In this document: positions 48,178 to 57,983 of the stretch, piece after piece
How positions within the stretch are numbered: position 1 is the stretch's first letter
Layout of the letters: each line of letters begins with the position of its first letter
DNA from: Enhydrobacter sp.
GTDB lineage: Bacteria > Pseudomonadota > Alphaproteobacteria > Reyranellales > Reyranellaceae
Assembly (NCBI RefSeq): GCF_030246845.1
Contig: NZ_CP126889.1
Location: forward strand, 3,405,001 to 3,469,000
DNA: 64,000 bases
Reading direction: 5' to 3'
The notes under the pieces: generated by a model
What the model was told of the DNA's origin: nothing
Seen by the model: only the letters and a program-made list of their open reading frames with translations
The model's database searches: none
Position numbers and translations under genes: made by a program

Positions 48178-48330
48178 ATGAAGCCGCCCAAGAAGTCACC
48201 TGCCGTCGCCGACGGCAAGGACGAGCGCGCCGCGCGCCTGGCCGCGGCGCTGCGGGAAAACCTCAAGCGGCGCAAGGCCCAGGCGCGGGCAAAGCAACGG
48301 AACGAGGGGCAAAAGCCCGTCGAAGATTGA
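48178..48330 (+). CDS. Small Lys/Arg-rich protein (50 aa)
   Basis: A short gene beginning MKPPKKSPAVADGKDERAA and ending EGQKPVED. The central LAAALRENLKRRKAQARAK is a basic amphipathic helix. It lies 20 nt after the pump gene and upstream of dcd. Similar very short basic proteins occur in alphaproteobacteria, but I cannot name a family. Confidence 0.6.
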   Translation: MKPPKKSPAVADGKDERAARLAAALRENLKRRKAQARAKQRNEGQKPVED

Positions 48331-48380
48331 GCGGCGGGGCCGGCTCGTCTAAAACGTCGCTGTCGTCCCCGAGGAAAGTG

Positions 48381-48405
48381 TCATCCTGAGTGCAACGAGG
48401 GATGA
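48381..48405. repeat. Short palindromic intergenic repeat
   Basis: TCATCC (48381-48386) and GGATGA (48400-48405) are complements flanking TGAGTGCAACGAG. The wording resembles dispersed 'TCATCCTGAGCG...GGATGA' intergenic repeats. It lies between the small basic gene and dcd. Confidence 0.5.
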
Positions 48406-48453
48406 TGCGGTCACCTTGGTGGTGATCGCTTCCCCCTCGCGGAAACAACAAGA

Positions 48454-49008
48454 ATGGCAATCCTTTCCGACCGCTGGATCCGCCGCATGGCCGAGGAGAA
48501 GGGCATGATCGAGCCCTTCGTCGCGGCCCAAAAGCGGGACGGCATCATCTCCTACGGCCTGTCCTCCTACGGCTACGATGCCCGCGTGGGCAACGACTTC
48601 AAGATCTTCACCAATGTCGACTCGGCCGTGGTCGATCCCAAGAACTTCGCCGAGAACAGTTTCGTCGACCGCACGACCGATGTGTGCATCATTCCGCCCA
48701 ACTCCTTCGCGCTGGCCCGCACCGTCGAATATTTCCGCATCCCGCGCGACGTGCTCGTCGTGTGCGTGGGCAAGTCGACCTACGCCCGCTGCGGCATCAT
48801 CGTGAACGTGACTCCGCTCGAGCCCGAGTGGGAGGGGCACGTCACCCTCGAGTTTTCCAACACCACGCCCTTGCCGGCGAAGATCTATGCCAACGAAGGC
48901 GCGGCGCAGTTCCTGTTCTTGCAGGGCAACGAGCCCTGCGAGATCTCCTATCGCGACAAGGCCGGCAAGTACCAGGGCCAGCGCGGCGTCACGCTGCCCA
49001 AGATCTGA
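48454..49008 (+). CDS. dcd: dCTP deaminase
   Basis: A 184-aa enzyme making dUTP from d[21 protein letters not shown], the active region [21 protein letters not shown] with Ser-Arg and catalytic Glu, and [19 protein letters not shown] are canonical, with full length. First gene of the housekeeping run leading to murA. Confidence 0.96.
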   Translation: MAILSDRWIRRMAEEKGMIEPFVAAQKRDGIISYGLSSYGYDARVGNDFKIFTNVDSAVVDPKNFAENSFVDRTTDVCIIPPNSFALARTVEYFRIPRDVLVVCVGKSTYARCGIIVNVTPLEPEWEGHVTLEFSNTTPLPAKIYANEGAAQFLFLQGNEPCEISYRDKAGKYQGQRGVTLPKI

Positions 49009-49026
49009 AGCGGAGGAAAAGGGGAG

Positions 49027-50310
49027 ATGGATCGCATCCGTATCAAGGGCGGCCGCGCGCTCAAAGGCGAGATCGTCGTGTCTGGATCGAAGAATGCCTG
49101 CCTGCCGGCCATGGCGGCGGCATTGCTCACCGACCAGCCGCTCGTCCTCAAGAACGTTCCCCGGCTCGCCGACATCACCACCATGATGCAGCTCCTTCGC
49201 CAGCATGGCGTGGAGATCGAGGCCGCGCCCGGCGAGAACGGCCACGCCCACGGCACCCGGCTGACGCTCCGCGCCGACAGAATCACCTCGACCACCGCGC
49301 CCTACGATATCGTGCGCAAGATGCGTGCTTCCGTGCTGGTGCTCGGCCCCCTGCTGGCGCGCGAGGGCGAGGCGCGCGTGTCGCTGCCCGGCGGCTGCTC
49401 GATCGGGGCGCGGCCCGTCGACCTGCATATCGCCGGGCTGAAGGCCATGGGCGCCGACATCGATATCGATGGCGGCTACATCGTCGCCCGGGCGCCCAAG
49501 GGATTGAAGGGAGCGCGCTTCACCTTCCCCAAGGTCTCGGTCGGCGCCACCGAGAACCTGATGATGGCGGCGGCGCTGGCACGGGGAACGACCGTGCTCG
49601 ACAACGCCGCTCGCGAACCCGAGATCGTCGATCTCGCCGCGTGCCTCTCGAAGATGGGCGTGCCCATCGCCGGCATCGGCACCGAGACGCTGACGATCGA
49701 GGGCGTCGCCCAGCTCAAGTCGGCGACGCACGTCGTGATTCCGGACCGCATCGAGACCGGCAGCTACGCCATGGCCATCGCCATGACGTCGGGCGATGTC
49801 GAGTTGGTCGGCGGCCGGCTCGAGCTGATGGAGGCCGCGGCGCAGAGCCTGCGCGCGGCGGGCGTGGTCTTCGAGAGGACGAATCGCGGCTTCCGCGTGC
49901 GTCGGGCCAACGGCGAGCTGCACGGCGTCGACGTGATGACCGAGCCCTATCCGGGTTTCCCGACCGACCTGCAGGCGCAGATGATGGCGCTGATGACCCG
50001 CGCCGAAGGAGCTTCGATGATCACCGAGACGATCTTCGAAAGCCGATTCATGCATGTGCCGGAGCTGATGCGCATGGGCGCCAATGTCACCATCCACCAC
50101 GAGTCGGCGCTGGTCCGTGGCGTGCCGAAGCTACGCGGCGCGGAGGTGATGGCGACGGACTTGCGCGCTTCGGTATCGCTCGCCATCGCCGCCCTCGCCG
50201 CGGAAGGCGAGACCACGCTGCACCGCGTCTATCACCTCGACCGCGGCTATGAGCGGCTGGAGGAGAAGCTCGCCGCATGCGGCGCCGACATCGAGCGGTT
50301 GAAGGGGTAA
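49027..50310 (+). CDS. murA: UDP-N-acetylglucosamine 1-carboxyvinyltransferase
   Basis: First committed enzyme of peptidoglycan synthesis, 427 aa. [20 protein letters not shown] starts the fold, [16 protein letters not shown] contains the PEP-binding, fosfomycin-sensitive Cys, and [14 protein letters not shown] is the second signature. GGGGAG precedes ATG 49027. Followed directly by the DUF2948 gene. Confidence 0.97.
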   Translation: MDRIRIKGGRALKGEIVVSGSKNACLPAMAAALLTDQPLVLKNVPRLADITTMMQLLRQHGVEIEAAPGENGHAHGTRLTLRADRITSTTAPYDIVRKMRASVLVLGPLLAREGEARVSLPGGCSIGARPVDLHIAGLKAMGADIDIDGGYIVARAPKGLKGARFTFPKVSVGATENLMMAAALARGTTVLDNAAREPEIVDLAACLSKMGVPIAGIGTETLTIEGVAQLKSATHVVIPDRIETGSYAMAIAMTSGDVELVGGRLELMEAAAQSLRAAGVVFERTNRGFRVRRANGELHGVDVMTEPYPGFPTDLQAQMMALMTRAEGASMITETIFESRFMHVPELMRMGANVTIHHESALVRGVPKLRGAEVMATDLRASVSLAIAALAAEGETTLHRVYHLDRGYERLEEKLAACGADIERLKG

Positions 50311-50736
50311 ATGGCCGACAAGCTCAGGCTCACGGCGCTGGACGCCGACGATCTCGCGGTGATCTCGGCGGCGGTGCAGGATTCGCTGGTCGCCGTCCGC
50401 GACTGTGCCTTCTTCGCCGGGGAGAAGCGTTTTGTTCTCCTGCTGAACCGGTTCTGTTGGGAAGCCGACGCGACCATCGAGACGGCTTACTGGCGGACCC
50501 ATTCCGCCCTTGTTTTCAACGAGGTGGATGCCGTCCATCACCACAAGATCCCGCTCCAGCAGCCCGACCGGATGCTGGAATTGCTGGCCGTGGGCCAGCA
50601 GAAGGACGGATCGGTGGTGCTGAGCTTCGCCGCCGGTCGTGCCATACGGCTGGAAATCGGCCGGCTTGCATGCCATTTGGGGGACGTCGGGGAGCCTTGG
50701 CCCACCCCGTGGAAGCCCGCCCATCCGGCCGGATAG
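50311..50736 (+). CDS. DUF2948 family protein
   Basis: A 141-aa protein of the DUF2948 family: LRLTALDADDLAVISAAVQD, FVLLLNRFCWE and HHHKIPLQQPDRMLELLAV. Widely kept in alphaproteobacteria between murA and hisG/hisD; function unknown. ATG 50311 follows the murA stop directly, whose last codons include an AAGGGG site, so the two are coupled. Confidence 0.9.
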   Translation: MADKLRLTALDADDLAVISAAVQDSLVAVRDCAFFAGEKRFVLLLNRFCWEADATIETAYWRTHSALVFNEVDAVHHHKIPLQQPDRMLELLAVGQQKDGSVVLSFAAGRAIRLEIGRLACHLGDVGEPWPTPWKPAHPAG

Positions 50737-50786
50737 CTCGCGCGGCCCCGGCCTGGGCGGGCATTCGTTACTGGTGAGAATCAACC

Positions 50787-51455
50787 TTGTCGAGCGAAGC
50801 CAACGAAAAATTGATCCTGGCGGTGCCGAAGGGGCGCATCCTCGGCGAAGCGTCGCCCCTGCTCGCCGCCGCCAATATCGAGCCGGAGGAGGCCTTCGCC
50901 GATCCGGACGCCCGCCAACTGCGCTTCGCCACCAACCATGCCGACCTCGACATCATCCGCGTGCGGTCCTTCGACGTCGCGACCTTTGTCGCGTTCGGCG
51001 CCGCCCATCTCGGCATCGCGGGTTACGATGTGCTGATGGAGTTCGACTATCCCGAGATCTATGCGCCGATCGACCTCGGCATCGGCAAATGCCGGCTGGC
51101 GGTGGCCGAGCCGGCCGAGATGGCGGGAAGCGACGATCCGCGGCGCTGGAGCCACGTGCGCATCGCCACCAAGTATCCCGAGGTGACGCGCCGCCACTTC
51201 GCCGCGCGCGGCGTGCAGGCCGAGTGCGTCAAGCTTTCGGGCGCGATGGAGCTTGCGCCATCGCTCGGCCTCAGCCATCGCATCGTCGACCTGGTCGATT
51301 CCGGCCGCACGCTGCGCGACAACGGCCTGGTCGAGATCGAGCACATCGCCGACATCACCTCGCGCTTCATCGTCAATCGCGCCGCCCTCAAGACGCAGTC
51401 GGAGCGGATCGGTCACTGGGTCGACCGCTTCCGCGAGGTGAGCCGTGCCGCTTAG
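50787..51455 (+). CDS. hisG: ATP phosphoribosyltransferase, short form
   Basis: First enzyme of histidine synthesis, 222 aa. [36 protein letters not shown] and [18 protein letters not shown] (PRPP loop) are canonical. The short form lacks the C-terminal regulatory domain and needs HisZ, which is not in this window. The start is TTG 50787, the only sensible one upstream of the homologous N-terminus. Overlaps hisD by 11 nt. Confidence 0.95.
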   Translation: MSSEANEKLILAVPKGRILGEASPLLAAANIEPEEAFADPDARQLRFATNHADLDIIRVRSFDVATFVAFGAAHLGIAGYDVLMEFDYPEIYAPIDLGIGKCRLAVAEPAEMAGSDDPRRWSHVRIATKYPEVTRRHFAARGVQAECVKLSGAMELAPSLGLSHRIVDLVDSGRTLRDNGLVEIEHIADITSRFIVNRAALKTQSERIGHWVDRFREVSRAA

Positions 51456-52749
51456 GCTCGACGCCTCGGCGCCGGGCTTCGAAAAGGACTTTTCGGCCTT
51501 CCTCGGGCGCAATCGGGACACCGACGAGAATGTCGACCGTGTCGTCGCCGACATCGTGGCCGACGTGCGCGCCCGGGGCGATGCGGCGCTGGTCGAGTAC
51601 ACGCGCAAGTTCGACAGGGTCGATACCGACGTGAAGGGCCTGCGCATTTCCGATGCCGAACGCCGTGCCGCGGCGGCCAGGGTGCCGGCGGCACAGCGCG
51701 CGGCACTGGATTTCGCCAGCCGCCGCATCGAGGCGTTCCACCGCGCGCTGCTGCCCGGCGATGTCGAGTTCACCGACGAGACGGGCACACGGCTCGGTGC
51801 CCGCTACCGGCCGCTCGATTCGGTCGGCGTCTACGTGCCCGGCGGCACCGCCGCCTATCCTTCCTCGGTGCTGATGAACATCGTGCCGGCCAAGGTTGCC
51901 GGCGTGGGGCGGGTCGTGATGGTCGTGCCGACCCCTGGCGGCGTCCTCAATCCGCTGGTCATGCTGGCGGCCGAAATCGCCGGTGCCGACGAGGTCTGGC
52001 GCATCGGCGGCGCCCAGGCGGTGGCGGCGCTCGCCTATGGCACGCAGTCGATCAGGCCGGTCGACAAGATCACCGGTCCCGGCAACGCCTTCGTTGCCGC
52101 CGCCAAGCGTCGTGTCTTCGGGCAGGTCGGCATCGACCTGATCGCCGGCCCGTCGGAGATCCTGGTGGTCGCGGACCGCCACAACGATCCTGCCTGGATC
52201 GCCGCCGACCTGCTGTCCCAGGCCGAGCATGACCCGTCCTCGCAATCGGTGCTGATCGCCGACGATGCCGCCTTCGCCGATTCGGTTGTGCAGGCCGTCG
52301 ACGCCGAGCTCAGAACCTTGCAGCGCAGCGAGATCGCGGGCGCGAGCTGGCGCGACAACGGAGCGGTGATCCTCGTGCCCGATCTCGCCCAGTCGGCGCC
52401 GATCGTCGATCGCATCGCGGCAGAGCATGTCGAGCTCGCCCTGGAGCCCGAAGCCGCCGAGGCGCTCAGCCGCAAGATCGTTCACGCCGGGGCGATCTTC
52501 CTCGGCCGGCATACACCCGAGGCGATCGGCGACTACGTCGCCGGCACGAACCATGTGCTGCCGACCTCGCGCGCGGCGCGCTTCTCGGGCGGGCTGGGCG
52601 TCGCCGACTTCCTGAAACGCACCTCGATCGTGCATTGCACGGTGGATGCGCTCGCCCGTCTCGGGCCGGCGGCGCTGGTGCTTGCCGAGGCAGAGGGACT
52701 GGGCGCGCACGGCCGCTCCGTTTCCATACGGCTGAACCGCCGCGATTGA
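51445..52749 (+). CDS. hisD: Histidinol dehydrogenase
   Basis: Last enzyme of histidine synthesis, 434 aa, zinc- and NAD-dependent. [63 protein letters not shown] and GTNHVLPT are all present. It uses GTG 51445 inside the end of hisG. Confidence 0.97.
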   Translation: MPLRLDASAPGFEKDFSAFLGRNRDTDENVDRVVADIVADVRARGDAALVEYTRKFDRVDTDVKGLRISDAERRAAAARVPAAQRAALDFASRRIEAFHRALLPGDVEFTDETGTRLGARYRPLDSVGVYVPGGTAAYPSSVLMNIVPAKVAGVGRVVMVVPTPGGVLNPLVMLAAEIAGADEVWRIGGAQAVAALAYGTQSIRPVDKITGPGNAFVAAAKRRVFGQVGIDLIAGPSEILVVADRHNDPAWIAADLLSQAEHDPSSQSVLIADDAAFADSVVQAVDAELRTLQRSEIAGASWRDNGAVILVPDLAQSAPIVDRIAAEHVELALEPEAAEALSRKIVHAGAIFLGRHTPEAIGDYVAGTNHVLPTSRAARFSGGLGVADFLKRTSIVHCTVDALARLGPAALVLAEAEGLGAHGRSVSIRLNRRD

Positions 52750-52754
52750 CGACC

Positions 52755-53252
52755 ATGGCGCATCCGCCGTCATCTGCGGCTCCCAGGGCACGTCGCCTCG
52801 TCGACATCGTGCTCGACGAGAAGTCGGTGGCGCGGCGCTCTCCTGAGGTCGAGCACGAGCGCGCGGTCGCGCTGTTCGATCTGCTGGAGGAGAATCACTT
52901 CGGCCTCGTGAACGGCGAGGCCGGCCCGTACAAGCTCCATATCGGCATCTTCGAGCAGCGCCTGGTCTTCGGCGTCCATTCGGCGGACAACCGAAAGCTG
53001 CGCGATGTCATCCTGTCGCTCACGCCTTTCCGCAAGATCGTGAAGGACTACTTCCTGGTTTGCGGCAGCTACTATACCGCCATCAAGAAGCTCGGGCCGG
53101 CGCAGATCGAGGCGCTCGACATGGGCCGCCGCGGGTTGCACAACGAGGGCTCGGAGCTTCTGCGCGAACGGCTCGCCGGCAAGATCGAGCTCGATCTCGA
53201 CACGGCGCGGCGGCTGTTCACCCTGATCTGCGCCTTGCATATCAAGGCCTGA
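52755..53252 (+). CDS. UPF0262 family protein
   Basis: A 165-aa protein of UPF0262, a family confined mainly to alphaproteobacteria and of unknown function: EVEHERAVALFDLLEENHF, HSADNRKLRDVILSLTPFR, KDYFLVCGSYY and LHNEGSELLRERL. Five nt after hisD; the phosphatase gene starts 2 nt after its stop. Confidence 0.92.
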   Translation: MAHPPSSAAPRARRLVDIVLDEKSVARRSPEVEHERAVALFDLLEENHFGLVNGEAGPYKLHIGIFEQRLVFGVHSADNRKLRDVILSLTPFRKIVKDYFLVCGSYYTAIKKLGPAQIEALDMGRRGLHNEGSELLRERLAGKIELDLDTARRLFTLICALHIKA

Positions 53253-53254
53253 GG

Positions 53255-53701
53255 ATGAAGGACGGCCTCCCGGGCAGTCTGCTGTTCGCCTGTACGCACA
53301 ATGCCGTTCGCTCGCCGATGGCGGAGGCGCTGGCACGTCGTCTCTACGGTCAGGCAGCCTATATCGAGTCGGTCGGAGTCCATCGCAGCGACCTCGATCG
53401 CTTCGCGGCGGCCGTGCTGGACGAGATCGGCATCGACAGCCAGGCCTATCGCAGCAAGAGCTTCGACGATATCGAGCCCAGCTCGTTCGACCTGATCGTG
53501 AGTCTCTCGCCGGAAGCCCACCACAGCGCGCTCGAGTTCACCCGCAGCACGGCGACCGACGTCGAGTACTGGCCGATTCCCGATCCGAGCGTCGTCGAGG
53601 GGACCCGCGAGACTCGGCTCGACGCCTATCGCGGCGTGCGCGACATGATCCTCACCCGCCTCAAGGTAAGATTTGGCGTTCCGTCGGGGCCGACACTTTA
53701 G
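53255..53701 (+). CDS. Low-molecular-weight protein tyrosine phosphatase-like protein
   Basis: A 148-aa member of the LMW-PTP/ArsC fold. The P-loop CTHNAVRS (CX5R-S) is at about 12-19, and YWPIPDPSVVEGT carries the general-acid Asp. It could be a phosphatase or an arsenate reductase-like enzyme; context (UPF0262, infA) fits the alphaproteobacterial housekeeping copy. ATG 53255 with a GAGG site. Confidence 0.88.
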   Translation: MKDGLPGSLLFACTHNAVRSPMAEALARRLYGQAAYIESVGVHRSDLDRFAAAVLDEIGIDSQAYRSKSFDDIEPSSFDLIVSLSPEAHHSALEFTRSTATDVEYWPIPDPSVVEGTRETRLDAYRGVRDMILTRLKVRFGVPSGPTL

Positions 53702-53745
53702 AAAAAAGGTGCGCGGGAAGGTACGTTTGTCCTCTGCATGGCAAA

Positions 53746-53779
53746 GCAGCCTGCGCGGAGCGCGGTCCACGCAGGCTGC
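53746..53779. terminator. Strong hairpin between convergent genes
   Basis: GCAGCCTGCG (53746-53755) pairs perfectly with CGCAGGCTGC (53770-53779) around a 14-nt loop. Short AAA and TTT runs flank it, so it could stop transcription from both the phosphatase gene (plus) and the repeat-protein gene (minus). Confidence 0.55.
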
Positions 53780-53809
53780 CGTTTGCCCGGCCTCGGCTAA
53801 CGCAAAGGC

Positions 53810-54388
53810 CTATCGACGGTCCCAGCCGCGGCGCGAGGCCTCGGAATGGCCGCGCGAATCGCCGAACCAGCCTCCGCGATGGCGTCCACGACGATCGTAA
53901 TCGTCGTCGTCCTCGTAGCGGCGGCTCCGATAGCCGCGGTCGTCATCGTCGTCATAGCGGGAATAGCCGCGATGGCCGTGCTCCCAACCGCGACGGGATG
54001 CCTCCGAGTGGCCCTCCGGATCACCGTACCAGCCGCTGGGACCATGGCGTGGATTGTCCCAGCCGCGGCGCGAGGCTTCGGAATGGCTTTCGGAGTCGCC
54101 GTACCAGCCGCTCGGGCCGTGACGCGGATTGTCCCAGCCGCGACGTGACGCCTCGGAATGACCCTCCGAGTCGCCGTACCAGCCGCTCGGGCCATGCCGC
54201 GGGTCGTCCCAGCCGCGCCGGGCAGCCATGGAATGACCCTCCGGATCGCCGAACCAGCCGCCGCGCCGGCGACCCCGTCGATCGTAGTCGTCATCCTCGT
54301 CGTAGTACCGGGAGCGGCTGCGCCGACGGTAGTCGCGGTCGTCGTCCTCGTCCATGAAGCGACCGCGTTCATCACGTGACATGCTCAT
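53810..54388 (-). CDS. Tandem-repeat Arg/Asp/Gly/Trp-rich protein
   Basis: A 192-aa low-complexity protein with four units of about 25 residues (from residue 44) built on G-W-[FY]-G-D-[PS]-E-[GS]-H-S-E-A-S-R-R-G-W, and a final unit near the C-terminus, separated by acidic RGYSRYDDDDD-type stretches. Each unit resembles the short KGG/YciG stress motif in layout. No signal peptide; probably disordered. AGGAG lies 8 nt before ATG 54388. It interrupts the phosphatase-infA neighbourhood. Confidence 0.75.
   Translation of the reverse strand: MSMSRDERGRFMDEDDDRDYRRRSRSRYYDEDDDYDRRGRRRGGWFGDPEGHSMAARRGWDDPRHGPSGWYGDSEGHSEASRRGWDNPRHGPSGWYGDSESHSEASRRGWDNPRHGPSGWYGDPEGHSEASRRGWEHGHRGYSRYDDDDDRGYRSRRYEDDDDYDRRGRHRGGWFGDSRGHSEASRRGWDRR
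53960..54259 (-). repeat. Tandem 75-nt coding repeats
   Basis: Direct repeats of 75 nt (GWYGDSEGHSEASRRGWDNP units) run from 54259 down to about 53960, with three near-identical units in the middle. The close match between units at DNA level suggests recent expansion by slippage or recombination. Confidence 0.75.
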
Positions 54389-54613
54389 GTCTGCTCTCCT
54401 GAGTCGGTGTTTGCAGGGGAGCGGAACGCACCGCGGATGTCGTGCCGCAGCTCGTTTGCCGCTCGTGGCGCGCAGCAGTGCCGCGCCTAGGCAGACAACT
54501 CTCGGCGTATAAACGGAGTTGCGAAGCCGGTAATCCGCGTGCGTTTTCGTACAGCAACGGAGCAGGCTAGCGGGATGTTCTGCGTCTGCAGTCTTGCGGC
54601 GAGCGCGGCGGCA

Positions 54614-54988
54614 TCAGCCGGCAGTTGGATCGCGCAGGCCGACGGTCCGTTCACGCCGCCGCGCGGCGGGCGGTGCAGGCAGCAGCCCGCAATCGACCAC
54701 CAGCCAGATCTGGCCGACGATGGGCAGCAGCAGAAGCATCGACCAGAATCCTGTCTTGCCGCGGTCGTGACAACGCTTGATCGTGATCGCCGTCTGCACC
54801 CAGATGATCGGCAGGGCGAAGATCAGGGCGACGGCCGAGCCCATGAAGATGCTGCCCGGCATCCAGGCTGCGAGCAGGCGGTCGACATAGGTCGCATACA
54901 GCCAGACGAGCAGCAGGACCACGATCTGGCCGAGCCAGAACGGACCGCGCCCGATCCGGCCTTCGAAGCCGAAAAGCAGCCCTGCCAT
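54614..54988 (-). CDS. DUF805 family inner-membrane protein
   Basis: A 124-aa protein with DUF805 hallmarks: FEGRIGRGPFWLGQIVVLLL, a second and third hydrophobic segment, and IKRCHDRGKTGFWSMLLLLP. ATG 54988 starts the family N-terminus; in-frame codons upstream would add a non-homologous tail. Function unknown. Divergent from infA. Confidence 0.88.
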   Translation of the reverse strand: MAGLLFGFEGRIGRGPFWLGQIVVLLLVWLYATYVDRLLAAWMPGSIFMGSAVALIFALPIIWVQTAITIKRCHDRGKTGFWSMLLLLPIVGQIWLVVDCGLLPAPPAARRRERTVGLRDPTAG

Positions 54989-55180
54989 TTGCCCGTGCTT
55001 CTCCCTTTTGGTTCCGCCCGGTAACGCGTGAGCGTGCCCGAATGGCGGTGGCCGGTCGAGGCCCGCCGCCGCCTGCGCAGGTCGGGCCGTTTTGCACCGG
55101 TCCGCAGACATTGACTATGTCCCTGTCCCAGCCCATTTTCCGGCCGCTTTCGTCTTTTGCATTCACCAGCCGGAGGCCGG

Positions 55181-55399
55181 ATGGCCAAGGAAGATCTGAT
55201 CGAGTTCAACGGTGTGGTCGAGGAGTTGCTGCCGAACGCGATGTTCCGCGTGAAGCTCGACAACGACCACACGATCCTCGCCCATACGTCGGGCAAGATG
55301 CGCAAGAACCGCATCCGCGTGCTGGCAGGCGACCGCGTCACCGTGGAAATGACGCCGTACGACCTGACCAAGGGCCGCATCACCTTCCGCTTCAAGTAG
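55181..55399 (+). CDS. infA: Translation initiation factor IF-1
   Basis: A 72-aa OB-fold protein: [39 protein letters not shown] and [15 protein letters not shown] are canonical. It binds the 30S A site during initiation. ATG 55181 is fixed by family length. The maf frame continues directly after its TAG stop in the same reading frame. Confidence 0.98.
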   Translation: MAKEDLIEFNGVVEELLPNAMFRVKLDNDHTILAHTSGKMRKNRIRVLAGDRVTVEMTPYDLTKGRITFRFK

Positions 55400-55405
55400 A
55401 CACCG

Positions 55406-55987
55406 CTGCAGCCGCCGCTGGTCCTGGCTTCTGCTTCGCCGCGCCGCCTGGATCTCCTGCGGCAGATCGGGTGCGAGCCGGCCAAGATCGATCCGGCCGA
55501 TGTCGACGAGAGCCCGCGCCGGGGAGAGCTGCCGCGCGGCTATGCATTGCGCATGGCCCGCGCCAAGCTCGACGTCGTGGCTGCCCGTCATCCGGACGCC
55601 GTGGTGCTGGCCGCCGACAGCGTGGTGGCGGTCGGCCGGCGCATCCTGCCCAAGGCCGAGGACGAGAGTACGGCGCGCGACTGCCTCGCTCTTCTGTCGG
55701 GCCGCCGTCACAAGGTGCTGGGCGGTGTTGCCGTCGCGGCAGCGGGGCGAGTGCGCATCCGGCTGGTGGAGACGGCGGTCCGCTTCAAGCGGCTGGAGGC
55801 GGCGGAAATCGACGCCTACGTCCGCAGCGACGAATGGCATGGCAAGGCCGGCGGCTATGCCATCCAGGGCCGCGCGGCCGCCTTCGTCTCCTTCCTGTCC
55901 GGCTCCTACAGCAACGTGGTCGGTCTGCCGCTCTTCGAGGCCGCGGCGCTGCTGCGCTCGGCCGGATTTCCGATGGGGACGTCGTGA
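55406..55987 (+). CDS. maf: Maf family nucleoside triphosphate pyrophosphatase
   Basis: About 193 aa, hydrolysing non-canonical or modified dNTPs. LVLASASPRRLDLLRQIG is the N-terminal catalytic block, with LAADSVVAVG, GYAIQGRAAAFV and GSYSNVVGLPL downstream. Between the infA TAG (55397-55399) and the catalytic block the frame has no ATG, GTG or TTG; only CTG codons (55406, 55418). The next ATG, at 55547, would cut off the active site. CTG 55406 is used here as the best guess. Confidence 0.85.
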   Translation: MQPPLVLASASPRRLDLLRQIGCEPAKIDPADVDESPRRGELPRGYALRMARAKLDVVAARHPDAVVLAADSVVAVGRRILPKAEDESTARDCLALLSGRRHKVLGGVAVAAAGRVRIRLVETAVRFKRLEAAEIDAYVRSDEWHGKAGGYAIQGRAAAFVSFLSGSYSNVVGLPLFEAAALLRSAGFPMGTS

Positions 55988-57192
55988 GCCGGATCGACCG
56001 GCTGATCTGTCATGTGCTGCCGCGCGCTTTTCTGCTCGCGCTGGTCGCGGACGGCCGGCTGGTCGAGCTGCGCATTGCGCGGCGCGATCGTCCCTCGCTG
56101 ATCGAGGGTGTCTTCCTCGGCCGCCTGGAGCGCGTCATGCCCGAGCTCGGCGCGGCCTTCGTCGATATCGGCACCGGCCAATCGGGCTTCCTGCGCGCCG
56201 AGGATCGCGCCGGCATCGAAGGCTGGCCGCCGGCCGGCGCGCCGATGCTGGTGCAGGTGCGCAACGACGGCGAGGATGGCGGCAAGGGTCCGCGGCTGTC
56301 GATGGATGTCGCCGTCACCGGCCGCTACGTCGCCTATCATCCGCTGGGCGCGGGCATCCGCTTCTCGCGCCGCATCGAGGGCGAGGCCGAGCGCGAACGG
56401 CTGGCCGGTCACGTGCGCGACCTGCTGGAAGGCGGGCTGGTGCTGCGCACGGCGGCGGCCGGCGCCTCTGGCGACCTGCTGCGGGACGACGCGGTGCGTG
56501 TGCTGGCGCGCTGGGAGACCATCCGGCGCCAGGCCCTCGACCTGCCGCCGCCGGCCGATCTCTCGGCGCGGATGCCGGGTGAGCTCGATCCGATCGAGCG
56601 GGCGTTGCGCGATCATGGCGCGAGCCTCGACGAGCTGATCATCGACGACCGCGGCCGGGCAGGCCGGTTGCAGGAAGAGTTCGAGCGCCGCCAGGAGAGG
56701 ATTCGCGTGCGCTGGCACAGCGGGCCGATGCCGATCTTCGACGTCGACGACGTGGCGGGCCAGATCGACACCGCGCTCGCGCGGCGCATCGCCTTGCCGA
56801 GCGGCGTCGAGGTGCTGTTCGAGCCGGGCGAGACGCTGGTCGCGATCGATGTCGACAGCGCCGGCGCCGGCGGGCGCCAGGGGCGCGCGCCGCGCCGGCC
56901 GGTCGACGTCAATCTCGAAGCGGCGCCCGCCATCGCCCAGCAACTGCGGCTGCGCAACCTCGGCGGTCCGGTGATCATCGACTTCGTCACCATGCGCAGC
57001 GCCTACGATCGCGACAAGGTGCAGGCCGCGCTGGCCGAGGCGCTGGCGGACGATCCCGTGCCCAGCCAGCTCTACGGTTTCACGCGGCTCGGCCTCTTCG
57101 AGTTGACGCGCGCCAGACGCGGCGCGACTCTGGCGGCGCAATTGGAGGCCCTTCAACAGGCAACGGGCGAACAGACCGACCAGGAGCCATGA
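55984..57192 (+). CDS. Ribonuclease E/G family protein (short form)
   Basis: A 402-aa RNase E/G-like enzyme. S1-like segment [20 protein letters not shown], catalytic Asp residues in [10 protein letters not shown] and [14 protein letters not shown]. The C-terminal Zn-link (CPxCxG) of full RNase G is absent, as in short alphaproteobacterial versions next to maf. GTG 55984 overlaps the maf stop (GTGA). Confidence 0.9.
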   Translation: MSRIDRLICHVLPRAFLLALVADGRLVELRIARRDRPSLIEGVFLGRLERVMPELGAAFVDIGTGQSGFLRAEDRAGIEGWPPAGAPMLVQVRNDGEDGGKGPRLSMDVAVTGRYVAYHPLGAGIRFSRRIEGEAERERLAGHVRDLLEGGLVLRTAAAGASGDLLRDDAVRVLARWETIRRQALDLPPPADLSARMPGELDPIERALRDHGASLDELIIDDRGRAGRLQEEFERRQERIRVRWHSGPMPIFDVDDVAGQIDTALARRIALPSGVEVLFEPGETLVAIDVDSAGAGGRQGRAPRRPVDVNLEAAPAIAQQLRLRNLGGPVIIDFVTMRSAYDRDKVQAALAEALADDPVPSQLYGFTRLGLFELTRARRGATLAAQLEALQQATGEQTDQEP

Positions 57193-57419
57193 CCCCGGCC
57201 GATCGATCCTCTCCGCCGCTGCGCGCCGTGCGCATCGACGCCAAGTGTCCGGTCTGCGGCAAGCCCGCCGAGCTCAAGTACCGGCCGTTCTGCAGCAAGC
57301 GCTGCGCCGACATCGACCTCGGCCGCTGGCTGAAGGAAGGCTATCGCGTGCCGACCGACGAACCCCCGGACGATGGCGCCGGAGAAGGTTCGGACGGACG
57401 ACCTAGACACAAGCCCTGA
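57189..57419 (+). CDS. yacG: DNA gyrase inhibitor YacG
   Basis: A 76-aa zinc protein: CPVCGKP and [22 protein letters not shown] supply the four cysteines and the family signature. YacG binds GyrB in other bacteria. It overlaps the RNase gene end (ATGA) and is followed 35 nt later by tRNA-Phe. Confidence 0.95.
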   Translation: MTPADRSSPPLRAVRIDAKCPVCGKPAELKYRPFCSKRCADIDLGRWLKEGYRVPTDEPPDDGAGEGSDGRPRHKP

Positions 57420-57454
57420 CGCATCCTATACAGCCCGCCGCCAACGAACGGCGC

Positions 57455-57530
57455 GCCCAGGTAGCTCAGTTGGTAGAGCATGCGACTGAAAATCGCAGTG
57501 TCGGTGGTTCGATTCCGCCCCTGGGCACCA
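57455..57530 (+). tRNA. tRNA-Phe (GAA)
   Basis: 76 nt with encoded CCA. Acceptor GCCCAGG/CCTGGGC, D-arm with GCTCAGTTGGTAGAGC, anticodon loop CTGAAAA, T-loop TTCGATT. It serves as the attachment point of the integrase-bearing element immediately downstream, whose left end should copy the tRNA 3' part. Confidence 0.97.
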
Positions 57531-57664
57531 TTACCCTTTTCTCCCGCCATCTCAGAGCGTCTCACCTCGCCCGATAATGCATTGATATCGCTTCCTTTTT
57601 GAGGATTCTGGCGCCTTTTGTCGTCCCAATCCGCGTCACCGGATATCGCCTCATCCCGCGGATT

Positions 57665-57983
57665 TGTTGGCCTTGATGTTGGCCTCGGCCTGGTCTTTGT
57701 TGGCCCGAGGCCAACAGCGGGAGGCCAACAATGGCTTTGACGGATACGGCGTGCCGTACCGCCAAGAGGCGGGAGATGGAATACAAGCTCTCCGATGGCG
57801 GCGGGCTCTATCTCCTTGTGAAGCCAGGCGGCGGGCGGCTCTGGAACCAGGCATACCGGTTCAACGGGAAGCAGAAGAAGCTGTCCCACGGCGCCTATCC
57901 CTCCGTATCCCTCGCCGAGGCGCGCCGGCTGCGCGACGAGGCCAAGAAGCTGTTGGCCTCGGGAGTCGATCCCGGGGCCAACA
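57665..57983. repeat. Seven TGTTGGCC octamers around the integrase start
   Basis: TGTTGGCC occurs at 57665, 57677, 57698 and 57951; its complement GGCCAACA at 57709, 57723 and 57976. Those at 57698 and 57709 form a perfect dyad with a CGA centre, and the one at 57723-57730 abuts the ATG. Likely integrase or excisionase arm-type sites or an autoregulatory operator. Confidence 0.7.

Noticed and set aside
53960..54259. CRISPR array
   Set aside because: Repeats are 75 nt, contiguous and in frame, encoding protein repeats; no unique spacers.
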